Part shown: in pieces, positions 32,173 to 40,657 of the stretch | Position numbering within the stretch: position 1 is the stretch's first letter | Layout: every line of letters starts with the position of its first letter | Assembly: GCF_036634175.1 (NCBI RefSeq) | Contig: NZ_JAZIFX010000001.1 | Coordinates: forward strand, 3,162,001-3,226,000 | Reading direction: 5' to 3' | Source of the DNA: Streptomyces sp. P9-A2 | GTDB lineage: Bacteria > Actinomycetota > Actinomycetes > Streptomycetales > Streptomycetaceae | Length of the DNA: 64,000 nucleotides | The notes under the pieces: model-generated | Databases searched by the model: none | Told to the model about the DNA's origin: nothing | The model's input: only the letters and a program-made list of their open reading frames with translations | Program-made: the position numbers and the translations under genes

Positions 32173-33300
32173 TCAGGCTCTCGAGGTGAGCGCCAGGTAA
32201 ACGGCGGCGAAATCCGTGACGGCGATCAGCTCGGCGAGGGTCTCCAGTTCACCGCCCTCCTCCGGTTCGAGTTCGCTGATCGGTGTGTCGTGGCCGAGGG
32301 CCAGCTCACGGGCGGCCGGGGCGGCGGTGAGGCCGCCGACCGGGCGGTCGCGGAGCAGCACCACGCGCGCGTGCAGGGCGGGGGCCTCCTCCACGCGGTC
32401 GCGGAAGAAGTCGTCCGGGTCGGCGCGGCCGGCGAGCGGGCCTGCCAGCAGGGTGCCGTGCGCGCTGAGCGCTTCGGGGAGTTCGGCGACGACGGCGGGA
32501 GTACCGGACAGTTCCGCGAGCGCGGCGGCGAAGCGGCGGCCCGCGGGGCCGGCCGAGGTGCCCTCGGTCCACACCACGGGCAGCGCGTCGGCGAGTTCGG
32601 ACGCCAGGGTCTTGGCGGGGTTGCTGTAGGTGGCAATGGCCGGGCCGCAGCGTTCCGCGATGCGGTCGAGGCGGTCGGCGACCTTCTCCAGGACGTCCGG
32701 CGGGGCGGTGAGCAGGCCGGCGCGGTCCAGGATCGCGAGCAGTGGGGTGAGCAGCGCCCACAGAACTCCGGGGGCGGAGGCGGCGAGGGGTTCGTCCTGG
32801 TCGTGGGACATGGTCGCCATGGGGACGAACAGGCCGTGGGAGCCGTTGACCGCGTCGGCGAGCGGGGACCGGGCGGGGGCCACGGCGACGACGGTGCAGC
32901 CGCGGCGATAGGCCTGTTCGGTGAGCAGGGACAGGCCCGGCTCGGTGCCGTCCGGGGTGGCGATCAGGAGCAGGTCCACGGAACCGGTCCAGCCCGGCAG
33001 CTCCCAGCGCAGCGCGCCCGCGGCAGGTGCCACGCCGGTGGGCGCGAGCCGGGTGACGGGGCTGCCCGCGCCGGCGAGCGTGCCGAGGAGGTCGGCGGTC
33101 TGGGTGGCGGCCGCGCCGGGGCCCGCGATGAGGACGGCACGGGGACGGCCGTCGGGTTTGAGGTCGTGGACACCGGCTTCGGCCACATGCCGCGCGGCGG
33201 TACGGACACGGGCGCCCGCTTCGGCGGCGCCGCGGAGCAGCCCGCGGCGGTCGGCCTCGGCGAGGCCCTCCGGTGAGTCGAGCAGCGATTCGTCGAGCAT
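32173..33300 (-). CDS. SIS-domain protein, phosphoglucose/phosphomannose isomerase-like (TobH-like)
   Basis: This 375-residue protein shows the two-lobed sugar isomerase (SIS) fold: a first lobe with AVLIAGPGAAATQTADLLGTLAG and SVDLLLIATPDGTEPGLSLLTEQAYRRGCTVVAVAP, and a second with GPAIATYSNPAKTLASELADALPVVW. The catalytic histidine and glutamate of true PGI/PMI enzymes cannot be confirmed by eye, so activity is inferred only from fold and context. It is flanked by manA and, across a Trm112-like gene, by manB, matching the mycobacterial order manA, tobH-like gene, manB (Rv3255c-Rv3257c from memory). Sugar-phosphate metabolism is the likely setting. Confidence 0.8.
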   Translation of the reverse strand: MLDESLLDSPEGLAEADRRGLLRGAAEAGARVRTAARHVAEAGVHDLKPDGRPRAVLIAGPGAAATQTADLLGTLAGAGSPVTRLAPTGVAPAAGALRWELPGWTGSVDLLLIATPDGTEPGLSLLTEQAYRRGCTVVAVAPARSPLADAVNGSHGLFVPMATMSHDQDEPLAASAPGVLWALLTPLLAILDRAGLLTAPPDVLEKVADRLDRIAERCGPAIATYSNPAKTLASELADALPVVWTEGTSAGPAGRRFAAALAELSGTPAVVAELPEALSAHGTLLAGPLAGRADPDDFFRDRVEEAPALHARVVLLRDRPVGGLTAAPAARELALGHDTPISELEPEEGGELETLAELIAVTDFAAVYLALTSRA

Positions 33301-33421
33301 GGGGCGGCTGCCTCCGATCGGCGGGGCGTCGTACGCGGAGCGTCTTACGCGGGGCGTCGGTACGCGAAGCGTCGTACGCGGGGCGGCGGGTCGCTGGTGC
33401 GCAGGGTCGCCGGGTCGTCGG

Positions 33422-33592
33422 TCAGGCGGGGTGACGGGCCTCGTCGACGAGGAGAACGGGGATGCCGTCGCGGACCGGGTACGCCAGGCCGCACTCCTGG
33501 CCGGTGCAGATCAGCTCGTTGTCCTGCTCCTCGAGGGAGGAGTGGCAGGCCGGGCAGGCGAGGATCTCCAGGAGGCCGGTTTCCAGCGGCAT
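33422..33592 (-). CDS. Trm112-family small zinc-ribbon protein
   Basis: This gene of only 56 codons encodes a protein starting [20 protein letters not shown]. Four cysteines, C13, C16, C29 and C34, form a zinc-binding site, and the end reads [16 protein letters not shown], the classic Trm112/YcaR pattern. Eukaryotic Trm112 activates methyltransferases; the bacterial role is not known. ATG 33592 has GAAGGGAACC a few bases upstream. It lies 121 bases before the SIS-domain gene on the same strand. The sequence and the cysteine spacing make the call firm despite its size. Confidence 0.88.
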   Translation of the reverse strand: MPLETGLLEILACPACHSSLEEQDNELICTGQECGLAYPVRDGIPVLLVDEARHPA

Positions 33593-34116
33593 GGGGTGGG
33601 TTCCCTTCGGGGCGGGCGTATGCGGATGTGCCTGGTCAGGGTACCGCCGGTGGGGGCGTGGCGGGCGAGCAGCGGGTGTCGGGTCCGACGGGCCGGTCCG
33701 GCGGGGCGCGCGGTGGCCGTCGGCGTAACGACCTCACCCGCGACAGCGAGCGGGCTCCCGACGCCCTGCGGCTTCGCCTCCGGCGTCGTCGTCGGTCGCG
33801 ATGGCTCCGCCATCACTCCCTCCTCCGCCCTGGAGGCGAAGCCGCATGACGCCGCTCGCCGATCCACTCCCCATCACGGGTGAGGTCGTAAGCCCTGGGC
33901 ACGGCGTGGCGGTGCGCGCGACGGGCCGGTCCGCCCCGGCCGACGCACTCCATCGCACTCCGACGCACGGGGGGACGGGGGCGGGGGCGGGGGACGGCCG
34001 CAGGTCACACGCGGACCGGTCCTCGCGGCACCCGACGCCGGCGGGCGCGGGCGCCGTTGCGGGGTGCCGTACAGGCCGCTCAGCCGGCCGCGAGCGGTTC
34101 AGCCGGCGCGAGCGGA
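33593..34116. other. Non-coding gap containing a large nested palindrome
   Basis: This 524-base interval separates the phosphomannomutase gene from the Trm112-like gene. Its middle is occupied by the nested inverted repeat at 33728-33889. The remainder is GC-rich with G-runs (around 33968-33995) and contains no reading frame with a protein signature. Confidence 0.6.
33728..33889. repeat. Nested inverted repeat of 162 bases with four pairs of arms
   Basis: Four pairs of perfectly complementary arms share one centre: ACGACCTCACCCG (33728-33740) with CGGGTGAGGTCGT (33877-33889); GCGAGCGG (33746-33753) with CCGCTCGC (33852-33859); TGCGGCTTCGCCTCC (33767-33781) with GGAGGCGAAGCCGCA (33832-33846); and GATGGC (33800-33805) with GCCATC (33809-33814). 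The spacing on each side is similar, so the whole can fold as one long interrupted hairpin. It may be a small non-autonomous mobile or palindromic element. No transposase and no clear target duplication are seen. Confidence 0.85.
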
Positions 34117-35481
34117 TCAGCCTCGGATGACGGCCAGGGCCTCGTCGCGGATCCTGGTCATGGTGGCCCGGTCCCGGGCCTCCGCGTTCAGGCGGAGGAG
34201 GGGTTCCGTGTTGGAGGGGCGGACGTTGAACCACCAGTCGGCGGCGGTGACGGTGAGACCGTCCAGTTCGTCCAGGGTGATGCCGTCGCGGCCCTCGTAG
34301 GCGGCCCTGATCGCGGCGAGGCGGGCCGTCTGGTCGTCGACCGTGGAGTTGATCTCACCGGAGCCCACGTAGCGGTCGTACTGGTCGACCAGGGCGGACA
34401 GGGTGCCCTGCTGGCCGCCGAGGGCGGCGAGGACGTGCAGGGCGGCCAGCATGCCCGTGTCGGCGTTCCAGAAGTCGCGGAAGTAGTAGTGCGCCGAGTG
34501 CTCGCCGCCGAAGATCGCGCCGCTGGTGGCCATCTCGGCCTTGATGAAGGAGTGGCCCACGCGGGTGCGTACCGGTGTGCCGCCGTTCTCCTCGACGACC
34601 TCCGGCACCGACCAGGAGGTGATCAGGTTGTGGATGATCGTGCCCTTGCCGCCGTTGCGGGCGAGTTCGCGGCAGGCGACCAGGGCGGTGATCACGGACG
34701 GGGAGACCGGCTCGCCGCGCTCGTCGACGACGAAGCAGCGGTCGGCGTCGCCGTCGAAGGCGAGGCCGAGGTCGGCGCCCTCCTCGCGGACCCGCTGCTG
34801 CAGGTCGACGAGGTTGGCCGGGTCGAGCGGGTTGGCCTCGTGGTTGGGGAAGGTGCCGTCGAGTTCGAAGTACATCGGGACGACGGTGAGCGGCAGACCG
34901 GCCAGGACGGTGGGGACGGTGTGCCCGCCCATGCCGTTGCCCGCGTCGACGACGGCCTTCAAGGGCCGGACGGAGGTCAGGTCGACGAGGGAGCGCAGGT
35001 GTGCCGCGTAGTCGTCCAGCGTTTCGCGGCGGGTGACGGTTCCCGCCGTGGCGGCCGGCTCGGGGGCGCCCGACTCGCTCCACTTCTCGACGAGTTCGCG
35101 GATCTCCGTCAGGCCCGTGTCCTGGCCGACGGGCGCGGCGCCCGCGCGGCACAGCTTGATGCCGTTGTACCGGGCCGGGTTGTGCGAGGCGGTGAACATC
35201 GCGCCGGGCAGGTCCAGGGCGCCGGAGGCGTAGTAGAGCTGGTCCGTGGAACAGAGGCCGATCTCGGTCACGTCGACGCCCTGGGCCGCGGCGCCGCGGG
35301 CGAAGGCGCCCGACAGGCCGGGCGAGGAGGGCCGCATGTCGTGCCCGGTGACGATGGCGCTCGCCCCGGTCACGCGCGCGAAGGCGGCGCCGAAGAGCTC
35401 GGCCAGGGGCTCGTCCCACTGGTCGGGGACGACCCCGCGTACGTCGTACGCCTTGACGATCTGTGACAGATCAACAGCCAC
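34117..35481 (-). CDS. manB: Phosphomannomutase/phosphoglucomutase
   Basis: The enzyme interconverts mannose-6-phosphate and mannose-1-phosphate (or the glucose forms) through an active-site phosphoserine. The 454-residue protein has S99 in FTASHNPARYNGIKL, the metal-binding loop DGDADRCF, the sugar-binding GGEHSAHYYFRDF and the phosphate-binding RPSNTEPLLRLNAEA at the C-terminus. Start ATG 35481 gives MAVDLSQIVKAYDVRGVVP, the normal opening, with CCGGAAGG upstream. Together with manA and the nucleotidyltransferase at 50451 it completes a route to a mannose nucleotide sugar. Confidence 0.94.
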   Translation of the reverse strand: MAVDLSQIVKAYDVRGVVPDQWDEPLAELFGAAFARVTGASAIVTGHDMRPSSPGLSGAFARGAAAQGVDVTEIGLCSTDQLYYASGALDLPGAMFTASHNPARYNGIKLCRAGAAPVGQDTGLTEIRELVEKWSESGAPEPAATAGTVTRRETLDDYAAHLRSLVDLTSVRPLKAVVDAGNGMGGHTVPTVLAGLPLTVVPMYFELDGTFPNHEANPLDPANLVDLQQRVREEGADLGLAFDGDADRCFVVDERGEPVSPSVITALVACRELARNGGKGTIIHNLITSWSVPEVVEENGGTPVRTRVGHSFIKAEMATSGAIFGGEHSAHYYFRDFWNADTGMLAALHVLAALGGQQGTLSALVDQYDRYVGSGEINSTVDDQTARLAAIRAAYEGRDGITLDELDGLTVTAADWWFNVRPSNTEPLLRLNAEARDRATMTRIRDEALAVIRG

Positions 35482-35808
35482 GGCCAGCCCTTCCGGAGGT
35501 CCTGTCGGTCACCACAAACTACCCGCAGAGGATGACACTCCGCTGCGGGCAGTCCCGTGGTGACCGGCCGGTTCGTGTCCGGTAGGCGGCCGCCTCGTGC
35601 CCGGTGGGCGGCTGGGCTCGCGCCCGGTGGGCGGCTGGGCTCGCGCCCGGTGGGCGGCTGGGCTCGCGCCCGGTGGGCGGCTGGGCTCGCGCCCGGTGGG
35701 CGGCTGGGCTCGCGCCCGGTGATGACCGGCCGCCTCGTGCCCGGTGGTGGACAGCCGGGCACGAGCCGGACGGTGGTGGACAGCCGGGCTCGCGGACGCC
35801 GCCTCGGG
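35482..35808. other. Non-coding gap between lactate permease and manB
   Basis: A 327-base interval largely filled by a 23-base tandem repeat (separate entry) flanked by degenerate copies such as GGTAGGCGGCCGCCTCGTGCCC (35581-35602) and variants of GGTGGTGGACAGCCGGGC (35739-35790). No gene recognised. Confidence 0.6.
35603..35717. repeat. Five exact 23-base tandem units
   Basis: The unit begins GGTGGGCGGCTGGG and ends CTCGCGCCC; the five copies at 35603, 35626, 35649, 35672 and 35695 are identical. A degenerate 22-base copy precedes them. Identity of all copies points to recent expansion. The unit length is not a multiple of three and the tract lies past the stop of the lactate permease gene. 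Confidence 0.95.
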
Positions 35809-37425
35809 TCAGGGCAGCATCCACCCGAGTACGAAGGTGCTCTGTCCCACCACGATCAGGCACATGACGAGGAGCAGGCCGAGGCTCCAGGACAGCACCT
35901 TGCGCAGCAGGTCTCCTTCCTTGCCCGCCAGTCCGACGGCGGCGCAGGCGATGGTGAGGTTCTGCGGCGAGATCATCTTGCCGAGGACACCGCCCGAGCT
36001 GTTCGCGGCCGCCAGCAGCTCGGGCGACAGTCCGGACTCCCTCGCGGCGGTCACCTGGAGGGCGCCGAAGAGCGCGTTGGCCGAGGTGTCCGACCCGGTG
36101 ACGGCGACGCCGAACCAGCCGAGGACGGGTGACAGGAAGGCGAGTCCGGCACCGGCGGCGGCCACGGAGTAGCCGATCGTCGCCGCCTGGCCGGAGAGGT
36201 TCATGACGTAGGCGAGCGCCAGTACCGAGGTCACCGTGAGGATCGCGAACCGCAGTTCGTACACGGTCGCGAGCCATTCCCTGACCGCCACGCGCGCGTG
36301 CAGGCCGAGCACGAACGCGGTGGCCACGCCGGCGAACAGGACGAGGGTGCCGCCGGTGGAGACGATGGGCCAGGTGAACACGTTGGCGCCGACCGGATCG
36401 CCGTTCGGCGCGGCGACGTCGAGGAGGGGCCAGTCGAACTTCCGGGTCGCCCCGGCCAGCCATTCCTTGATCGCCGGGATCTGCGCGACGGAGAAGATCA
36501 CCACGATCAGCGCGTACGGGGCGTACGCCCGCACGACCTCGCGGCGCGGGTCGTCCTCGTCCAGTTCCTCGCTGCGGGCACCGGTCAGCACGGAGGTGCG
36601 TACGGCCTCGGAGGCGGGCACGCGCGAGTGCGGTACGGCGACCAGGGCGGCCGCACCGGCCATGGCCGCGGCGATGTCCGCGAGTTGCGCGGAGACGTAG
36701 TTGGAGGCGACGAACTGGGCGACGGCGAAGGCGACTCCGCAGGCCACCGCGGGAATCCAGGTGTCCCGCAGCCCGCGCCGCCCGTCCACCAGCCAGACCA
36801 GCACCAGCGGCACCACGAGGGCGAGCAGCGGGGTCTGGCGGCCGACGACGGACGCCACCGAGTCCAGCGGCAGGCCGGTCACCTGGGCGAGCGTGACGAC
36901 CGGCGTGCCCATGGCCCCGAACGCCACCGGCGCGGTGTTGGCGACGAGCGCGACGACGGCGGCCCGGACCGGGTCGAAGCCGAGGGCCACGAGCATCACG
37001 GCGGAGATCGCGACGGGAGCCCCGAATCCGGCGAGCGCCTCCAGCAGTGCCCCGAAGCAGAAGGCGACGACCAGGGCCTGGATCCGCGGGTCGTCGGAGA
37101 GCCGTCCGAAGGAGCGGCGCAGGATGTCGAAGTGCTGGGTGCGGACCGTCATCCGGTACACCCACAGTGCGTTGACGACGATCCACATGATGGGGAAGAG
37201 GCCGAAGACGGCTCCCTGGACGGCGCTGGAGAGTGTCTGGTCCAGAGGCATGCGGTAGGCCAGGCAGGCCACCAGTACGGCACCCGATAAGCCGATCAGG
37301 CCCGCCAGGTGCGCTTTCATGCGCAGGCCGCCGAGCAGGACGAGGACGATCACGAGGGGCAGCGCCGCCACGAGGGCGGACAGACCGAGTGAGCCGGCGA
37401 CGGGTTCCAGTTCCTGAACGTACAC
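35809..37425 (-). CDS. L-lactate permease family transporter
   Basis: This 538-residue protein has about 12-14 hydrophobic segments over its whole length and the LctP hallmarks FCFGALLEALAGFGAPVAISAVMLVALGF, NTAPVAFGAMGTPVVTLAQVTGL and GSDTSANALFGALQ, with NSSGGVLGKMISPQNLTIACA near the C-terminus. The family imports lactate or glycolate with protons; the true substrate here is not shown. ATG 37425 precedes the first membrane segment ([21 protein letters not shown]). No lactate dehydrogenase gene is adjacent. Confidence 0.9.
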   Translation of the reverse strand: MYVQELEPVAGSLGLSALVAALPLVIVLVLLGGLRMKAHLAGLIGLSGAVLVACLAYRMPLDQTLSSAVQGAVFGLFPIMWIVVNALWVYRMTVRTQHFDILRRSFGRLSDDPRIQALVVAFCFGALLEALAGFGAPVAISAVMLVALGFDPVRAAVVALVANTAPVAFGAMGTPVVTLAQVTGLPLDSVASVVGRQTPLLALVVPLVLVWLVDGRRGLRDTWIPAVACGVAFAVAQFVASNYVSAQLADIAAAMAGAAALVAVPHSRVPASEAVRTSVLTGARSEELDEDDPRREVVRAYAPYALIVVIFSVAQIPAIKEWLAGATRKFDWPLLDVAAPNGDPVGANVFTWPIVSTGGTLVLFAGVATAFVLGLHARVAVREWLATVYELRFAILTVTSVLALAYVMNLSGQAATIGYSVAAAGAGLAFLSPVLGWFGVAVTGSDTSANALFGALQVTAARESGLSPELLAAANSSGGVLGKMISPQNLTIACAAVGLAGKEGDLLRKVLSWSLGLLLVMCLIVVGQSTFVLGWMLP

Positions 37426-37685
37426 GGACGCGCCTCCTGGATTCCGCGATGCGGAAGAAGAATCTCGCTACGTCCTCGGAATGGTCGTGTCCTCGACAAG
37501 TGCGCGTCAATGGGCGTGCGGCACCTTACTCACGGGGCAGGTGGGGCGAGAGGGAGCAAGGGCCGGTGAACACGGACGACCGGCACAAGAGATCGACACG
37601 GACGACCGGCACGGACATGCGAACGGACGCACACGCGAAGACCGTTCAGGGCTCGGGCGTCAGGGCTGGAGCGCGGCTGCCGACG

Positions 37686-38054
37686 TCAGTTGTCGGGAGA
37701 GCGGAGCACGCGCAGGTGGCCGCGGCGCGCGACCTCCATCGGGTCCGCACCGCGCCCCGCACCGCCGGCCGACCGCTCCTGGGGGCGGGCCGCTTCACGC
37801 ACCGCGTCCGCGAGCGCCTCGAGGTCGTCCCCGCTGGGCCGTGCCGGGGCCGAACTGTCGAGCAGACGGACGACCTCCCAGCCGCGCGGCGCGGTGAGGC
37901 GCTCGGAGTGCTCGGCACACAGGTCGTAGCAGTGGGGTTCGGCGTGGGTCGCGAGCGGGCCGAGGACCGCGGTCGAGTCCGCGTAGACGTACGTCAGCGT
38001 CGCAACGGCGGGACGGCCGCAAGCGGTGCGCGAACAGCGACGTACAGGGCTCAC
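37686..38054 (-). CDS. DUF3499 family small cysteine-containing protein
   Basis: This 122-residue protein begins with GTG in SPVRRCSRTACGRPAVATLTYVYAD and carries two Cys pairs (C7 and C12; C42 and C46 in PHCYDLCAEHSERL) plus histidines, arranged like a zinc site. The C-terminal third is charged. The family is actinobacterial and uncharacterised. In mycobacteria a homologue lies near whiB2 and manB and opposite a metallopeptidase-like gene (Rv3258c/Rv3259 from memory), the same arrangement as here. Function unknown. Confidence 0.8.
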   Translation of the reverse strand: MSPVRRCSRTACGRPAVATLTYVYADSTAVLGPLATHAEPHCYDLCAEHSERLTAPRGWEVVRLLDSSAPARPSGDDLEALADAVREAARPQERSAGGAGRGADPMEVARRGHLRVLRSPDN

Positions 38055-38505
38055 GATGTTGGACGGTACCGCACTCTTGAGCGGGCCGCGACGACTCCCC
38101 TCCTGCGCATTCCCCCGTGTCGTGGCCGGAAAGACCTCCTGCGTCCCTGTCGGCGCACCCTGTTCGACCTGCTCCGACGCCCGCGTTCGGAACGTGCACC
38201 GCCTTCCCTTCGGTCATCACTTGGTACAAAAACCGCCAAATACCTTGAGATCACCGGACCATGAAAGATATGGAATCGCGCCGAACCTTGGCCGGAACGG
38301 TCATGCGACGACATGCCGATCCGGACGGCCCGCCACCGTGCCCCGACGCCGTACGGAGCGGCGTCCCGGTGCCGTGCGGGAGCCGTCGTCCGGAGCCGGC
38401 GTCCGGAGCGGCGGGGAGCAGGATGCCGGGCCCGTGCGAGGCCGAGGCCCGGAAGCCGTGTGGGGGCCGGGCGCGTCGGACCGGCGGAGACTACGCTTCA
38501 CCGTG
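38055..38505. other. Divergent intergenic region between DUF3499 and metallopeptidase genes
   Basis: A 451-base region with a relatively A/T-rich patch at 38220-38300 (for example TTGGTACAAAAACCGCCAAATACC). Promoters for both flanking genes should lie here, but I cannot assign clear hexamers. Several short frames cross it without protein signatures. Confidence 0.45.
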
Positions 38506-38955
38506 ATGGACACCCCTGTGACGCCCCGTGCCGCCGACCGCGGGCCCCGCCGTCGTGATCGCCACGGCCGGGGCATGCGCGGGCCGATCGCGCCGCCCCA
38601 GGTGCCGCTGGCCGCCAGCCGCGCGGAGACGTTCGCGGATCTGGTGCAGGATTCCGTGGAGCGGCTGGAGCGTCGGTGGCCGCAGCTGACCGACATCGAC
38701 TTCCTCGTGCTGGAGGTCCCGCGCCTGGACGCGCCCGGAACGGGGTGGAGCGACGAGGCGGTGCCGCTGGGCGGCGCCGTGCCGGCCCACGAGGGACAGC
38801 CCGCGCGGGTCGTGGTCTACCGCCGGCCGGTGGAGATCCGCACCAAGGGACGCGACGAGCGGGCGGCGCTGGTCCACGAGGTCGTCGTGGAGCAGGTCGC
38901 CGAACTGCTCGGGCTGACGCCGGAGACCGTGGATCCCCGGTACGGCGAGGACTGA
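38506..38955 (+). CDS. Zincin-like metallopeptidase family protein with altered HExxH motif
   Basis: This 149-residue protein belongs to the zincin-like family often labelled metallopeptidase family protein (DUF1025). The helix that normally carries HExxH reads LVHEVVVEQVAELLGL: H124 and E125 are present but the second His is replaced, giving HEVVVE with E129 one turn later. Metal binding and peptidase activity are therefore doubtful. The first 30 residues are basic and probably disordered. ATG 38506 directly follows a GTG alternative at 38503. It is divergent from the DUF3499 gene, as in mycobacteria. Confidence 0.78.
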   Translation: MDTPVTPRAADRGPRRRDRHGRGMRGPIAPPQVPLAASRAETFADLVQDSVERLERRWPQLTDIDFLVLEVPRLDAPGTGWSDEAVPLGGAVPAHEGQPARVVVYRRPVEIRTKGRDERAALVHEVVVEQVAELLGLTPETVDPRYGED

Positions 38956-38995
38956 TACGACGAGGCCCGGTACGACGAGGCCCGGTACGACGAGC
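38956..38995. repeat. Two and two-thirds 15-base units TACGACGAGGCCCGG
   Basis: Exact units at 38956-38970 and 38971-38985 and a partial one to 38995, starting directly after the stop codon of the metallopeptidase-like gene. The unit resembles the gene's last codons (CGGTACGGCGAGGAC), so it may have arisen by duplication of the gene end. Confidence 0.85.
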
Positions 38996-39085
38996 ACTGA
39001 CACACCGGGGCCCGAGCGGCTGCCCCGGCGCCCGCCCAGGGTGAGCCCCCGTACGGGCGCCGGCGGTTCCAGCTCCCACCGGTTC

Positions 39086-40657
39086 CTACTTCTGCAGGAC
39101 CGACAGGTCCTCCTTCGCCTGCGGTACCGCCACCATGCCCCGGTCGTCGGTAAGGGTCTGGACGGTGAAGGCGGGAACGCCGTCGTCCGGGGCGGTGAGG
39201 GTCCGGGAGGCGTAGACGGGGGCGTCGTCCGACTCGGGCTCGACCGTCAGCGCGTACGTGCCCTCGACGTCGTCCGGGACCGGGACCTCGATGTTCTGGG
39301 TGGTGCCCGCCTTGATCGTGTACGTCTCGGTCGCCGGCGTACCGCCCTCGCTGCCCGCGGACACCGTGACCTTGACCTTGGCGGCGCCCTCGGGCGCGGT
39401 CACGGCGAGGGTGCTGCCCTTGGCCGTGTTGTCGACGGACGTCGCCCGCAGGCCTACCTCCCGGGCCGCCGGGACGAAGGCCGACTCCTGATTGTCGCCC
39501 TTGCCGCGCAACACCCGGACGGCCGCCACGACGGGCACCGAGCGGTCCGTCGGCGTAAGGAGCAGGGAGCCCGCCTCGCCGCGCGTGACGTCACCGAGGT
39601 CGACGGCGGTCGTCATCCCGCCCTTCACATGCACCGTCTCGTTGCCGGCCGGTGTGATCGGCCCGGAGGGCGACGCGAGCTGCACCTTCAGGTCGGCGTC
39701 GACATTGCCGGGGGTGAAGACGACCAGGCGTACGGCGGTGGCGTCCTCGGGGATGCCGGGCAGGACCAGGCTGCCCGCCGGATCGGCCGACGCGGCCAGC
39801 CAGTCACCGCCGAGCGAGTTGTCCAGGGCCTGCACGGCCGCCCCGACCCGCCCGCTTCGGACGACGACGTGGACCGTCACATCGGTCTGCTCCTCGTCGG
39901 TGAGCGTGGACAGCAGCACCGGTTCGGAGGAGTGCGGCCCGACCGTGATGCCCTCCCCCACCTCGGTCTCGAGTACGCCGTCCTTGCCGTAGACCTCGAT
40001 GTCCACGACGGCGGCGGAGTCGTCGGGGTTGGTCAGGTGGACGTAGTCGGTGCGCTCGGTCGCGGTACTCGCACCCGGGAACCAGAATTCCGTGTCCGGG
40101 GCGGTGCAGGTGACGCCCTGGAGGCCCCGGCCGGTGCCCGCGGCGACCTCGGTGGTCTGCTGCACGGTCCAGCCGGGAGCGAAGCGGCCCTCGGCGGTGC
40201 CGAGGAGCGCGGGTTCCTCGCCCCCGGAGGTCTCCGCGGTGACCGGCTCGCCCGGTTCCTTCTTGTGCTCCAGCACCGGCTTCTCGAGCTTCTCGGGCTT
40301 CTCGGACTCGGCGGCCTTCTCCTCACCGCCGTCCTTCCCGCTCTCCTTCTCGCCGTCCTCGCCGTCCTTCGTGCTCTCTTCCGCGGGCTGCCCCGCGGTG
40401 GCCGACCGGAGTTCGGCGCTGCCCTCGCCCTCCGTGCCCTTCGTGACGGGCGTGAAGGACGTGTACGTCGTCTCGGCGAGGTCGGAGCTGCTGGGCGTCG
40501 GACACAGCAGGCTCGAGCGTTCCACGGGCAGGCGGGCCGCCGCCGTCGCGACGCCGCCGTCCGCGGCCGTGGGGTCCGGCGCGGTCAGGACGGCGAAGCC
40601 GGTGACGGCGGCGAGTGCGGTGGTTCCCGCGATCAGGGACAGGGTGGTGCGGTTCAC
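39086..40657 (-). CDS. DUF5719 family secreted or membrane-anchored protein
   Basis: This 523-residue protein has an N-terminal hydrophobic segment (LSLIAGTTALAAVTGFAVLTA, residues 5-25) that is a signal peptide or anchor, then a Glu/Lys-rich linker at about 75-140 and a large beta-rich part with repeated Ig-like or beta-sandwich patterns. The DUF5719 region covers the C-terminal 350 residues. It starts with GTG in a GTGA overlap with the stop of the glycosyltransferase gene, so the two are translated together and probably work in one envelope process. It is convergent with the metallopeptidase-like gene. Confidence 0.8.
   Translation of the reverse strand: MNRTTLSLIAGTTALAAVTGFAVLTAPDPTAADGGVATAAARLPVERSSLLCPTPSSSDLAETTYTSFTPVTKGTEGEGSAELRSATAGQPAEESTKDGEDGEKESGKDGGEEKAAESEKPEKLEKPVLEHKKEPGEPVTAETSGGEEPALLGTAEGRFAPGWTVQQTTEVAAGTGRGLQGVTCTAPDTEFWFPGASTATERTDYVHLTNPDDSAAVVDIEVYGKDGVLETEVGEGITVGPHSSEPVLLSTLTDEEQTDVTVHVVVRSGRVGAAVQALDNSLGGDWLAASADPAGSLVLPGIPEDATAVRLVVFTPGNVDADLKVQLASPSGPITPAGNETVHVKGGMTTAVDLGDVTRGEAGSLLLTPTDRSVPVVAAVRVLRGKGDNQESAFVPAAREVGLRATSVDNTAKGSTLAVTAPEGAAKVKVTVSAGSEGGTPATETYTIKAGTTQNIEVPVPDDVEGTYALTVEPESDDAPVYASRTLTAPDDGVPAFTVQTLTDDRGMVAVPQAKEDLSVLQK

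Noticed and set aside
35603..35717. CRISPR-like array
   Set aside because: The units are directly adjacent with no spacers, and no cas genes are in the window; it is a simple tandem repeat.
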